Made by a program: the position numbers and the translations under genes | Assembly (NCBI RefSeq): GCF_027923765.1 | Contig: NZ_AP026709.1 | Span: 1,979,501 to 2,043,500 of the forward strand | Source of the DNA: Pseudodesulfovibrio nedwellii | GTDB taxonomy: Bacteria; Desulfobacterota; Desulfovibrionia; Desulfovibrionales; Desulfovibrionaceae | Direction of reading: 5' to 3' | Length of the DNA stretch: 64,000 bases | Shown here: positions 27,923 to 35,896 of the stretch, piece by piece | How positions within the stretch are numbered: position 1 is the stretch's first letter | How the letters are laid out: every line of letters begins with the position of its first letter | Notes under the pieces: generated by a model | Databases searched by the model: none | Told to the model about the DNA's origin: nothing | What the model saw: only the letters and a program-made list of their open reading frames with translations

Positions 27923-28270
27923 ATGTTCGAAGTTACAGAAGCTGCCCAGAAGCAGCTTGAAGGCTACTTCCAGGACAAAGACGCATCTCCCATTCGCGTC
28001 TATCTCGCAGCCGGTGGCTGAGCAGGCCCTCGCCTGACTCTGGCTCTGGATGAGCCTAATGATAAAGACGAAGTTTTCGAGGCCGCTGGTTTGACCTTCC
28101 TTGTTGACAAGGAATTGAGCAAAGAAACCGGCAATATCAAGATTGACATGACCTACTACGGTTTCGTGGTTGAGTCTGAAAATCCTGTTGGCGGCGGCGA
28201 AGGCGCCAGCTGTGGATGCTCTTCCGCTGGTTCCTGCGAGTCTAACGGCTCCGGTGGCTGCGGTTGCTAA
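27923..28270 (+). CDS. HesB/IscA-like selenoprotein (in-frame UGA = Sec33)
   Basis: A 115-residue protein if the UGA at 28019-28021 is read as selenocysteine. AGGAGG at 27909-27914 sets the ATG. The frame stays open for 82 codons after UGA, to TAA at 28268. Residues align throughout with the cysteine paralogue at 30175-30486: Sec33 replaces Cys33 of its GGCSG motif, and PIRVYLAA, LTLALDEP, IDMTYYGF and the cysteine-rich tail all match. Hairpins suited to a bacterial SECIS follow UGA: CAGGC-CCTC-GCCTG (28023-28036), flanked by GAGC/GCTC. HesB-like selenoproteins are a known family. The likely role is iron-sulfur or redox handling. A strong terminator follows. Confidence 0.9.
28019..28046 (+). 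promoter_or_regulatory. candidate bacterial SECIS element after UGA
   Basis: Directly after the UGA is a perfect hairpin CAGGC-CCTC-GCCTG (28023-28036), enclosed by GAGC (28020-28023) and GCTC (28043-28046) as an alternative outer pair. Bacterial SECIS elements sit immediately 3' of the UGA inside the coding region. The exact fold and apical loop cannot be settled by eye. Confidence 0.5.
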
Positions 28271-28307
28271 TGCAGCGATAAGTCGTCTTTACGACATTGC
28301 TTTCAAG

Positions 28308-28353
28308 GCCCGGACCTTTGCGTACAAATAGACGCAATGGTCCGGGCTTTTTT
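28308..28353 (+). terminator. terminator after selenoprotein gene
   Basis: GCCCGGACC then TTTGCGT, short loop, ACGCAA and GGTCCGGGC, followed by six Ts. The two-part stem is long and GC-rich, so transcription of the selenoprotein gene should end here, before katA. Confidence 0.9.
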
Positions 28354-28471
28354 ACGCCCTTACAGAGACTCAACAACCCTTCTAATAATTTATCATCCCT
28401 TCTTCTTTCAAAGAATAATACTCCCGCCTTTTTTCGGCTGATATGCTCATCCCCTGTCGGTTTCTATTTAA

Positions 28472-28488
28472 ATCCAAACAATTTGGAT
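28472..28488. promoter_or_regulatory. candidate operator upstream of katA
   Basis: Perfect inverted repeat ATCCAAA-CAA-TTTGGAT in an AT-rich stretch about 40 bases before the catalase start, with AT-rich flanks. The position suits an operator over the promoter. It does not match the standard PerR or OxyR box, so the binding protein is unknown. Confidence 0.45.
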
Positions 28489-28527
28489 AATTAAATAAAA
28501 GAAATTATTCACTAAAGGAGAAAGCCA

Positions 28528-29979
28528 ATGTCAAAGAAAAAACTAACGAACAATTTCGGCGCTCCAGTCGCCGATAACCAGAATGTGATGACCGCCGGAC
28601 CACGGGGACCACAACTTCTGCAAGATGTATGGTTTCTTGAAAAACTTGCCCATTTTGACAGAGAAGTAATTCCTGAGCGCAGAATGCACGCCAAAGGATC
28701 AGGCGCATACGGCACATTCACCGTGACCAAGGATATCACACAATACACTAAGGCGAGCATTTTCGCGGAAGTAGGAAAGAAAACCGACATGTTTGCTCGT
28801 TTCTCCACTGTCGCCGGAGAACGTGGCGCGGCAGATGCGGAACGCGATATTCGTGGCTTTGCTCTGAAATTTTACACGGATGAAGGCAACTGGGATTTGG
28901 TAGGAAACAACACGCCTGTTTTTTTCCTGCGTGACCCGCTCAAATTCCCAGACCTCAATCACGCCGTTAAGCGCGACCCGCGCACCAATATGCGAAGCGC
29001 AAAAAACAACTGGGACTTCTGGACATCGCTGCCCGAAGCTCTGCATCAGGTCACCATAACGATGAGCGATCGTGGCATCCCACAATCATACCGCCATATG
29101 CACGGATTCGGCAGTCACACTTTCAGCTTTATCAACGCTAACAACGAAAGATTCTGGGTCAAATTCCATTTCCGGTCGCATCAGGGCATCAAGAACATGA
29201 CCGATGAAGAGGCTACCAAAACAGTTGGTATGTGCCGTGAAAGTCATCAACGAGATTTATACGACACTCTTGAACAAGGCGATTTCCCCAAATGGACACT
29301 CAGTGTCCAGATCATGCCGGAGAAAGAAGCCGCTACCTACAAGCACAACCCCTTTGATCTAACAAAAGTCTGGTACCACGGGGACTATCCCTTGATTGAA
29401 GTCGGTGAAATGGAGCTGAATCGTAACCCTGAGAACTACTTTGCGGAAGTGGAACAAGCCGCTTTCAACCCGGCGAGCATTGTTCCTGGCATTGGCTTCT
29501 CCCCCGACAAGATGCTCCAGGGGCGCCTGTTCTCCTATGGAGATGCACAACGCTACCGCCTCGGCGTCAATCATCACCTGATTCCAGTTAACGCTGCCAA
29601 ATGCCCTGTCCATGGCTACCACCGGGACGGTGCAATGCGTGTGGATGGTAACTATGGTGACACCCTTGGCTATGAGCCGAACAGCTATGGAGAATGGCAG
29701 GAGCAACCGGAACACAAAGAACCGCCGCTTGAACTGGATGGCGCGGCATACAACTGGGATCACAGAGAGGACGAAGACTATTACACCCAGCCCGGCAAAC
29801 TGTTCAGACTGATGTCACCTGATCAACAAAAAGTCCTCTTTCAGAACACGGCCAGTGCAATGGGTGATGCCCCGGAAGAAATCAAACAACGCCATATCGG
29901 CAACTGCATGAAAGCTGACCCCAACTATGGGAAAGGCGTGGCAAAAGCCTTGGGACTGACTCCGAAATGCATCGATTAG
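28528..29979 (+). CDS. katA: catalase
   Basis: A 483-residue monofunctional haem catalase that splits hydrogen peroxide. The active-site segment [20 protein letters not shown] holds the distal His54, and the haem-ligand Tyr lies in [14 protein letters not shown] near residue 335. The length is that of small-subunit (clade 3) catalases, without the extra flavodoxin-like domain. GGAG lies before the ATG. It is placed between the selenocysteine and cysteine IscA-like genes, a layout that fits oxidative-stress protection in an anaerobe. Confidence 0.97.
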   Translation: MSKKKLTNNFGAPVADNQNVMTAGPRGPQLLQDVWFLEKLAHFDREVIPERRMHAKGSGAYGTFTVTKDITQYTKASIFAEVGKKTDMFARFSTVAGERGAADAERDIRGFALKFYTDEGNWDLVGNNTPVFFLRDPLKFPDLNHAVKRDPRTNMRSAKNNWDFWTSLPEALHQVTITMSDRGIPQSYRHMHGFGSHTFSFINANNERFWVKFHFRSHQGIKNMTDEEATKTVGMCRESHQRDLYDTLEQGDFPKWTLSVQIMPEKEAATYKHNPFDLTKVWYHGDYPLIEVGEMELNRNPENYFAEVEQAAFNPASIVPGIGFSPDKMLQGRLFSYGDAQRYRLGVNHHLIPVNAAKCPVHGYHRDGAMRVDGNYGDTLGYEPNSYGEWQEQPEHKEPPLELDGAAYNWDHREDEDYYTQPGKLFRLMSPDQQKVLFQNTASAMGDAPEEIKQRHIGNCMKADPNYGKGVAKALGLTPKCID

Positions 29980-29995
29980 TCCAATAATCCTTGAA

Positions 29996-30034
29996 TAATA
30001 GGGAGTGGCTTTGCACCAAAGCCACTCCCTATTA
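29996..30034. terminator. terminator after katA
   Basis: An 18-bp perfect stem, TAATAGGGAGTGGCTTTG with its complement, around loop CAC. It lies 16 bases after the katA stop; the AT-rich ends supply the U-tract. Confidence 0.85.
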
Positions 30035-30174
30035 TCTATACAATTTATAGACAAAATCTTTTTGAGAGTCGCAACAAAGCACAATTTTGCATACAAAAAA
30101 AAGGCCCTTACCTCTTTACAGAGACTAATTCCTACTTATTTGGTTTCAAACACATCAACTCTCAGGAGAGACCA

Positions 30175-30486
30175 ATGATTAACGTAACCGAATCTGCACA
30201 GAAAGAATTGACCACATATTTTGCCGACCGCGAAGTTCAGCCCATCCGTGTCCATCTGGCCGACGGAGGCTGCTCCGGCATGAGACTTTCATTGGCTTTG
30301 GACGAAGTTCGTGACGGAGATAAATCCGTCGAGCACGCCGGCTTTACTTTCCTCATCAATGAAGAATTGGCCGAGGCCTCTGGAACCGTCTCCATCGACA
30401 TGACTGACTACGGTTTCGCCATCGATTCCGAAAATCAGATCGGCGGTGGTGGATGCGGCAGTTGTGGTGGTGGATGCGGCCAATAG
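30175..30486 (+). CDS. HesB/IscA-like protein, cysteine form
   Basis: A 103-residue paralogue of the selenoprotein at 27923-28270. Cys33 in ADGGCSGMRL takes the place of Sec33. The rest matches closely: PIRVHLAD, LSLALDEV, GFTFLINEEL, IDMTDYGFAIDSEN. The tail is glycine-cysteine rich (GGGGCGSCGGGCG), unlike the CxC pair of E. coli IscA, so it is an IscA-like rather than a standard A-type carrier. Function likely involves iron-sulfur or metal handling. AGGAG precedes the ATG and a strong terminator follows. Confidence 0.88.
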   Translation: MINVTESAQKELTTYFADREVQPIRVHLADGGCSGMRLSLALDEVRDGDKSVEHAGFTFLINEELAEASGTVSIDMTDYGFAIDSENQIGGGGCGSCGGGCGQ

Positions 30487-30509
30487 ACAACACCAAATCA
30501 AACAAAAAA

Positions 30510-30533
30510 GCCCGCACAAGCGGGCTTTTTTTT
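30510..30533 (+). terminator. terminator after cysteine IscA-like gene
   Basis: GCCCGC-ACAA-GCGGGC followed by eight Ts. A textbook intrinsic terminator 23 bases after the stop codon. Confidence 0.92.
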
Positions 30534-30611
30534 ATATCTTACGCCACACATCTTATCACTCAAAAAATATCCAACCATCAGACCAACACCGTGCCTTCTT
30601 CTTCAATCTCA

Positions 30612-30836
30612 ACGGGAGCACTTTGGGATGCAAAGCATCCCAACAGCGGCTCTCCTCCCCGACACAATAAGGGACATGAACAATCCCTCTTCAAAGAAAC
30701 ATCCCCGACACCTCAAGGCTTTCGAGAGTGGTGCAGATGTGCATTTTCTCGGGCCAAATCAACCACAGTCGTAGCCTAGCTACGGCGAGGATTGATTTAC
30801 GCCCGAAAAATGTGCAGATGCGCCGCTATCAAAAGC
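30612..30836 (+). repeat. composite hairpin repeat (families A and B), plus orientation
   Basis: Family A hairpin GGGATGC-AAA-GCATCCC (30625-30641), then about 75 bases, then the family B hairpin 30730-30824: outer GGTGC/GCGCC, TCGGGC/GCCCGA, AAATCAACC with GG-A-TTGATTT (one bulged A), apex CGTAG-CCTAG-CTACG (30770-30784). Same composite as 22985-23145 (minus) and 32380-32545. No gene is visible in 30487-30922. Confidence 0.8.
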
Positions 30837-30922
30837 CGCCACCCACCCAAAAAAATCAAAGGGGCAGTGCTCGCTTGGCACCGCCCCACTCGATTAGGAC
30901 CGCAACCCGGCTAAAAGCCGGT

Positions 30923-32161
30923 TTAATAGAAAGTCCTCTCATCGACGAGCCGGGGCGTGTCTTCCGGGAATGTCCCGGGCGCGCAGGTTTCGACGACTGG
31001 TTTTAATTTCATCACCGACTGAAAATCGGCGCAGAACTTTTCTTTATCCAATGGAGTAGCAGTTTCCACTACCACCACAAGGGAGTCCCTGCCTTTATCA
31101 TTCTTTACCTGAATCTGCCAGCACGAAACATCAGGATACTTCGCGAAAACAGCCATGGCCTGTTCGGGATAAATGAATTGTCCCTTGACCTTGGCCGTAT
31201 CATCGGCACGCCCCTTCCAGCCCGTGAGTTTCCGGGCCGTCCGCCCGCATTCGCACAGAGAGGAATCGATGGAAGACAGGTCTCCCGTAGCCAGACGCAC
31301 CAACGGATAATCAGTGAAAAAAGGCGTCACCACGACCTCACCGAGTTCGCCGTCAGGCAAAGGTTCACCAGTTGCCGGGTCGCAAATTTCCACATGCCGG
31401 TAATTGGACAGGTGCATCCCTCCCAATTCCATGCACTCATAGGCGATACATCCCACATCCGCCGTACCGTAGCCTTGGCGGACGGTTATACCAAACATGT
31501 CCTCGACTTCTGCTCGAAGCATCTCGGACAGTGGTTCGGCGGCGACATAGGCTTTTTCAAGCGAAAAATCTTCACGCAGATCAAACCCTGCTGCCTGCGC
31601 TTTCTGGCCTATCACTTTGAGATAACTGGTCATGCCCACAAACGCTGTGACCGGCAATTGCATCAAGAACTCAATCTGCTTGGCTGTATTGCCCGGCCCA
31701 GCCGGGACCACGCCGCAACCAATATCCCGAAGCGGCTCCTCAAGCATCAATCCAGCGGGGGTCATATGATAGGAAAATGTCATCTGCGCGAGATCGCCGG
31801 GCCTGAATCCGGCAGCAAAAAAGCCCTCACTCCACGCCCAATAATCAGGGTCCATGCCTTCCGGGTCAAAAATGGGGCCGGGGGACTGATAGATACGCGA
31901 CAACTGACCGGGTTTGCAGTTTAGGAACCAGCCAAGGCCATATTCCTTCTGCCATTGGATGACATCCCGTTTTCTGAGCGGAGGGATTTTTCCATAGTCG
32001 TCCCAATTCTTGAAATCACGGGCACACGCACCCATGGTTTCCAGACGCGCCTGAAATTCACCGGACGACTGTTCGGCCTCAAGCAGCACTTCTCGTACGC
32101 CCTTCCACTTCCGTTTCATCCGCTTTTCACGCGGCTCAGTCTCATATTCGCTGTAGTACAT
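30923..32161 (-). CDS. phenylacetate-CoA ligase-like protein with altered P-loop
   Basis: A 412-residue protein of the PaaK-type adenylate-forming family. C-terminal landmarks are present: RQGYGTADVGCIAYECMELGGMH, VVVTPFFTDYPLVRLATGDLS and the CECGRTARKLTGWKGRADD hinge region. The usual phosphate loop SSGTTGKPT is replaced by QSPGPIFDPEG near residues 92-102, so normal ligase activity is uncertain. GGAGG lies before the ATG. It is the last gene of the Liv cluster and may activate or handle the carboxylate that the transporter brings in (inference). Confidence 0.8.
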   Translation of the reverse strand: MYYSEYETEPREKRMKRKWKGVREVLLEAEQSSGEFQARLETMGACARDFKNWDDYGKIPPLRKRDVIQWQKEYGLGWFLNCKPGQLSRIYQSPGPIFDPEGMDPDYWAWSEGFFAAGFRPGDLAQMTFSYHMTPAGLMLEEPLRDIGCGVVPAGPGNTAKQIEFLMQLPVTAFVGMTSYLKVIGQKAQAAGFDLREDFSLEKAYVAAEPLSEMLRAEVEDMFGITVRQGYGTADVGCIAYECMELGGMHLSNYRHVEICDPATGEPLPDGELGEVVVTPFFTDYPLVRLATGDLSSIDSSLCECGRTARKLTGWKGRADDTAKVKGQFIYPEQAMAVFAKYPDVSCWQIQVKNDKGRDSLVVVVETATPLDKEKFCADFQSVMKLKPVVETCAPGTFPEDTPRLVDERTFY

Positions 32162-32180
32162 TTGAAGATGCCTCCGGCGG

Positions 32181-32219
32181 CCAAGGGGGAAACTCTTTGA
32201 AAAGGGTTCTCCCCCTTGG
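32181..32219 (+). repeat. hairpin repeat family H, second copy
   Basis: Ten-base perfect arms CCAAGGGGGA/TCCCCCTTGG around a 19-base loop containing CTTTGAAAAGGGTTC. The loop matches 15 of 19 positions of the copy at 23378-23436, although the arms have a different sequence. A shared AAACTTTTTG motif follows in both. It lies just upstream of the ligase start. Confidence 0.72.
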
Positions 32220-32379
32220 AACCCCCTTCCTAAACTTTTTGTCGCTACGCCGCTGACAGGTCATACCAAAGAGAAAAGAAAATAAAGCGGCGTAAAAATC
32301 AGTCTAAAAATACAGTCTTTTCCTTTTACGACAGATCTAAAAATATTTCTAGCAAATCAACAATCTCTCACCAACCAAA

Positions 32380-32545
32380 GCACCTTGGATGCTCCAGCAT
32401 CCAACAGCGCCCCCCCCCATCACACCTGAAGGTTGTTCAGAGTGGGGTAGATGTGCATTTTCTCGGACGGAATTTAACCGGAGGCGTAGCCTAGCTACGT
32501 TAAGGATTAAATGAAGTCCGAAAAATGTGCAGATACCCCGCTATG
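32380..32545 (+). repeat. composite hairpin repeat (families A and B), plus orientation
   Basis: Family A hairpin GGATGC-TCCA-GCATCC (32387-32402), then family B at 32444-32539: GGGGTA/TACCCC, TCGGAC/GTCCGA, ATTTAACC with GG-A-TTAAAT, apex CGTAG-CCTAG-CTACG (32485-32499). Compared with 30730-30824, several pairs change on both sides. It lies between the transporter ATPase and ligase genes, which run the same way. Confidence 0.8.
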
Positions 32546-32553
32546 GACAGCCG

Positions 32554-33354
32554 TCACCCAAGCCAACGCTTACGACGGCGATAATGCTTTACATCCCGAT
32601 AAGATCGTTTGTCGCCGCTCTTTCCCATGCCGAGATAAAATTCCTGCACATCCGGGTTGTTAAGTAGCTCAGCGGCAGTGCCATCCATAACGACCCGACC
32701 ATTTTCCATAATGTACGCCTGTTGAGCCACGGACAGGGCCGCGCGAGCGTTCTGTTCCACCAACAGGATGGTCACGCCTTCTTCGGCGTTGATCTTCTTG
32801 ATGATGTCAAATATTTCTTCCACCAGTAGTGGCGCCAAACCGAGGGATGGCTCGTCAAGGAGAAGCAAGTCGGGTTTCGCCATGATGGCGCGACCAATGG
32901 CACACATCTGTTGTTCGCCGCCGGACATATAGCCCGCAAGTTGCTTGCACCGTTCCCGAAGCCGAGGGAAATAGTCATACACTTTTTCCATGGACGTGTT
33001 GATCTCGGAGCGTGGCCGGGTAAATGCGCCACATTTGAGATTCTCTTCCACGGTCAGATCTTCGAAAATACGGCGCCCTTCCATAACCTGAAAAACACCC
33101 TTCCTGACAATCTTCTCGGGGATGGTTCCTTGAATCGGCTCATCCTTGTAGAGGATAGTGCCGTCCGTGACTTCGCCGTCTTCGGTTTCCAGCAGGCCGG
33201 AAATGGCCTTCAAGGTAGTCGATTTGCCCGCGCCATTTGCTCCGAGCAAAGCCGTGATTTCTCCCAATGGACAAGCCAGGGACAAGCCTTTCAACACGAG
33301 AACGACGTCATTGTAGACGACTTCCAGATTTTCAACCTTCAGTACGTTATTCAA
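32554..33354 (-). CDS. livF: branched-chain-type ABC transporter ATP-binding protein (LivF-like)
   Basis: A 266-residue ATPase. Walker A GANGAGKST, signature MSGGEQQMCAIGRAI and Walker B LLLLDEPSLGLAP are intact, and the order fits the LivF branch. The start is a TTG with GGGAG six bases upstream; no suitable ATG exists. A basic tail (YRDVKHYRRRKRWLG) extends past the usual end. It lies downstream of the binding protein gene, separated by a family B-like hairpin at 33431-33528. Confidence 0.92.
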   Translation of the reverse strand: MNNVLKVENLEVVYNDVVLVLKGLSLACPLGEITALLGANGAGKSTTLKAISGLLETEDGEVTDGTILYKDEPIQGTIPEKIVRKGVFQVMEGRRIFEDLTVEENLKCGAFTRPRSEINTSMEKVYDYFPRLRERCKQLAGYMSGGEQQMCAIGRAIMAKPDLLLLDEPSLGLAPLLVEEIFDIIKKINAEEGVTILLVEQNARAALSVAQQAYIMENGRVVMDGTAAELLNNPDVQEFYLGMGKSGDKRSYRDVKHYRRRKRWLG

Positions 33355-33420
33355 GGGGTACTCCCGCGATATGGCCGAAGGCGATTGAAACCGCCCTCGG
33401 TCTTTTTCTATTTCTTCAAA

Positions 33421-33535
33421 AATTGTTTAAAAACCGGACTAGGTAGGCGCAAAACAAAATCAGGATCGAAGCGTAGTCTTCCTACGTGAGAGTCTGAATT
33501 TGCTGAAGCAACGACGCCAGCCCGGTTTTTTCAAC
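33421..33535 (+). repeat. divergent family B hairpin
   Basis: Outer AAACCGG/CCGGTTT, inner GGCG/CGCC and AAATCAG/CTGAATTT, apex CGTAG-TCTTC-CTACG (33472-33486). It shares the apex and GTGAG flank with the other family B copies but the loop differs. It sits between livK and livF on the same transcript, where it could tune relative expression. Confidence 0.65.
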
Positions 33536-33540
33536 AGTTT

Positions 33541-34755
33541 TTAATGTCCCAGCCAGTCGGCTCGACGGTTCAGGATTTCCTCTTTTACGAAGGTCAACTT
33601 GCCATCTTTGATGACGTACAGAAACACAGCCATATTCGGACGGTGATCATCCGGGAAGTAGGAAATCAACGGAGCTAAACCCATAGGATCAAAGTCACGC
33701 AGGGTTTCAAGAGCCGTCTTGAGAGACTCGCCTGTCACCGGACCATTAGCATTCGCACGCTTGAGGCCCTCAGCCATGACCAATACGGAGACGAAACCGC
33801 GGGTATAGTGTGTCATCTGCGGCTTGTTGTCGGTAATTTCCATAATGGCCTTCATGCCTGGAACATCCTGTCCATAAACAGCGGCGGCCTGATTGGAATA
33901 TGCGCCGTTGGCATCCTCTCCGGCCAACTTGGGCAGATTTTCATCAGAGCCCCAAATATTGGTGAAGAAGGTCGTATTCATACCAATATTCTTGGCGGAC
34001 TTAAGAATGACTGATGTGGACGGGGTCGTTCCGCCTATCCAGCAGAAATCGGGAGCCAAGTCCTTGAGGGGTAACAGCTCAGTGGTGGCGTCAATAGCCT
34101 TGAGCGAGACATTGGCTTCACCCACGATATCGTAACCGAGTTCTTCGGCGTAGGCCTTGGCTCCAACAATGGGAGCCAAACCGTAAGGATGGTCGGGATA
34201 GATAAAGGCAATCTTGGGTGCGCCTTCACCCTTCCAATTTTCATGAAAATACTTGATGGCAGCACGGGCCTGCGTGGAATAATCTGCCGCTATGAAAAAG
34301 TTGTAAGGAGCCTTTTTCGGGTCGGTCAAATGCGCGGAATAGGATGCCGAAAGATCAGGGACCTTGTCCTTAGCCAGATTACGGATCAGGGCTTCGGTCA
34401 CAGCCGATCCATACCCTTGGATGCAGACAACCTTGTCGGTGTTGACCATCTTCTTATACAGGGAAAGTCCTTGCTGAACATTATAGGCAGTATCCTGAAG
34501 ATTCAGTTCGATCATACGACCATCGATACCACCATTTTCGTTGACGTACTTGACTCCGCCCTTGATGCCTTCTGCATAGGGAGCACCCACGGACGACGTG
34601 GGACCGGACAGATCGATGAGGCCACCCACTTTGATGGGGGAAGCGTCGTTGGTTGAAGTTTCAGCCGAGTTCTTGTCTTCGCCTCCGCAGCCAAACAGCA
34701 TCAGCCCAGCCAAAAGCGTGATGCAGACCGCAGTTATGATTGTACCTACCCTCAT
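33541..34755 (-). CDS. livK: ABC transporter substrate-binding lipoprotein (LivK-like)
   Basis: A 404-residue binding protein of the Leu/Ile/Val class. Lipobox LFGC places Cys23 as the lipid anchor. The family-typical start IKVGGLIDLSGPTSSVGAPYAEGIKGGVKYVNENGGIDGR follows. I chose the ATG at 34755 because AGGAG lies seven bases upstream; an ATG six bases earlier is too close to it. The ligand is not known; the neighbouring acyl-CoA synthetases suggest an aromatic or branched-chain carboxylate rather than an amino acid (inference). Confidence 0.92.
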   Translation of the reverse strand: MRVGTIITAVCITLLAGLMLFGCGGEDKNSAETSTNDASPIKVGGLIDLSGPTSSVGAPYAEGIKGGVKYVNENGGIDGRMIELNLQDTAYNVQQGLSLYKKMVNTDKVVCIQGYGSAVTEALIRNLAKDKVPDLSASYSAHLTDPKKAPYNFFIAADYSTQARAAIKYFHENWKGEGAPKIAFIYPDHPYGLAPIVGAKAYAEELGYDIVGEANVSLKAIDATTELLPLKDLAPDFCWIGGTTPSTSVILKSAKNIGMNTTFFTNIWGSDENLPKLAGEDANGAYSNQAAAVYGQDVPGMKAIMEITDNKPQMTHYTRGFVSVLVMAEGLKRANANGPVTGESLKTALETLRDFDPMGLAPLISYFPDDHRPNMAVFLYVIKDGKLTFVKEEILNRRADWLGH

Positions 34756-34825
34756 AGTCATTCTCCTAAGGGATTAAGGTTGACACGTCCCTCCACTGTG
34801 AACGAGACGTCATTTCTATTTTCAA

Positions 34826-34840
34826 CCCGCGTTTCGCGGG
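34826..34840 (-). other. intercistronic hairpin between livM and livK
   Basis: Perfect CCCGCG-AAA-CGCGGG stem (minus strand) in the short gap between livM and livK, without a T-run. Such hairpins often stabilise or limit transcripts within transporter operons. Confidence 0.45.
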
Positions 34841-34847
34841 ATTATGC

Positions 34848-35894
34848 CTAATGAGCAAACGGATACAACTTCCAATATGCCTTGGCCAAACGCCAACGGT
34901 TTGCCAATCCTTCCGGTTCAAAAATCAGGAATAGAATAAGGACCAATCCGAACACACCTTCGCGCAGGGCCACAAGGTGCTGAGCGATGTCAGGGAAATA
35001 AGCGCCCACACCGTTCGCCACGATATTGAGAACCTCCGGGAGGAGCACGATGAATATGGCACCGAACACAGAACCTATGACCGACCCCAACCCGCCGATA
35101 ATGATCATGGCGAGATAGGAAATGGACAGCCCTATGTTAAACTGCTCAGCAGAAATATACCCCGTGTAATGCCCCCACAGCCCACCGGCCACACCCGCTA
35201 AGAATGAACTGACGCCGAACGCGATGAGCTTGTACCAAAACAGGTTCACACCCACTATTTCAGCCGACAGATAAAAATCCCTGATGGACACAAAAGCACG
35301 TCCATACTTAGACCGCATGATATTTGACACCATGAGCAGGCTGGCAGCAGTAAAGGCGAAAAGCAGATAGTACATCCGGCCCTCGGTATCAAAACTGAAG
35401 CCAAACATCTGCGGAGGATCGAGCAACAACCCATTGGACCCGCCGGTTAACACTCCACCGTGCAGAAACACATATTCAAGCACCAACTGGGCCGCCAACG
35501 TTGCGATAGCAAGATAAATACCCTTGAGCCTAAGCGATGGGACACCAAACACCATGCCGACCATGGCCGTAATCAGACCTCCGGTCAAAATAGCCAACGG
35601 AAATGGAACGCCGTGTAAGGAGCATTGTCCCGCTGCGTAAGCACCCACACCAATGAATGCACCATGACCGAGAGAAATCTGCCCGCATACGCCGGTCAAC
35701 AAGTTAAGGGACACCGCGCCGATGACCGAGATAAAAATCAAGTTCATGACGGATGTCGTAAAGACATCGAGTACCAATGGGGCAACACACAGGGCCGCAA
35801 CAAGCAGGCCGATCATGAGTTTTTGGAAACCGGATTGAAAAATCCGAGCTTCGCCGCGATAGGAGGTGAAAAAGAGACCGCATTTGCCTTGCAT
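34848..35894 (-). CDS. livM: branched-chain-type ABC transporter permease (LivM-like)
   Basis: A 348-residue inner-membrane permease with about eight to ten hydrophobic helices. The family core GQISLGHGAFIGVGAYAAG lies near residue 70 and the EAA-like SIRDFYLSAEIVGVN loop near 205. A soluble N-terminal stretch of about 20 residues precedes the first helix. It is two bases from livH and about 90 bases from livK. Confidence 0.94.
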   Translation of the reverse strand: MQGKCGLFFTSYRGEARIFQSGFQKLMIGLLVAALCVAPLVLDVFTTSVMNLIFISVIGAVSLNLLTGVCGQISLGHGAFIGVGAYAAGQCSLHGVPFPLAILTGGLITAMVGMVFGVPSLRLKGIYLAIATLAAQLVLEYVFLHGGVLTGGSNGLLLDPPQMFGFSFDTEGRMYYLLFAFTAASLLMVSNIMRSKYGRAFVSIRDFYLSAEIVGVNLFWYKLIAFGVSSFLAGVAGGLWGHYTGYISAEQFNIGLSISYLAMIIIGGLGSVIGSVFGAIFIVLLPEVLNIVANGVGAYFPDIAQHLVALREGVFGLVLILFLIFEPEGLANRWRLAKAYWKLYPFAH

Positions 35895-35896
35895 GA

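Noticed and set aside
28019-28021. TGA as a nonsense mutation making the first IscA-like gene a pseudogene
   Set aside because: The downstream part is fully conserved against the paralogue, TGA sits at the functional Cys position, and a hairpin follows. Decay would not favour this one site.
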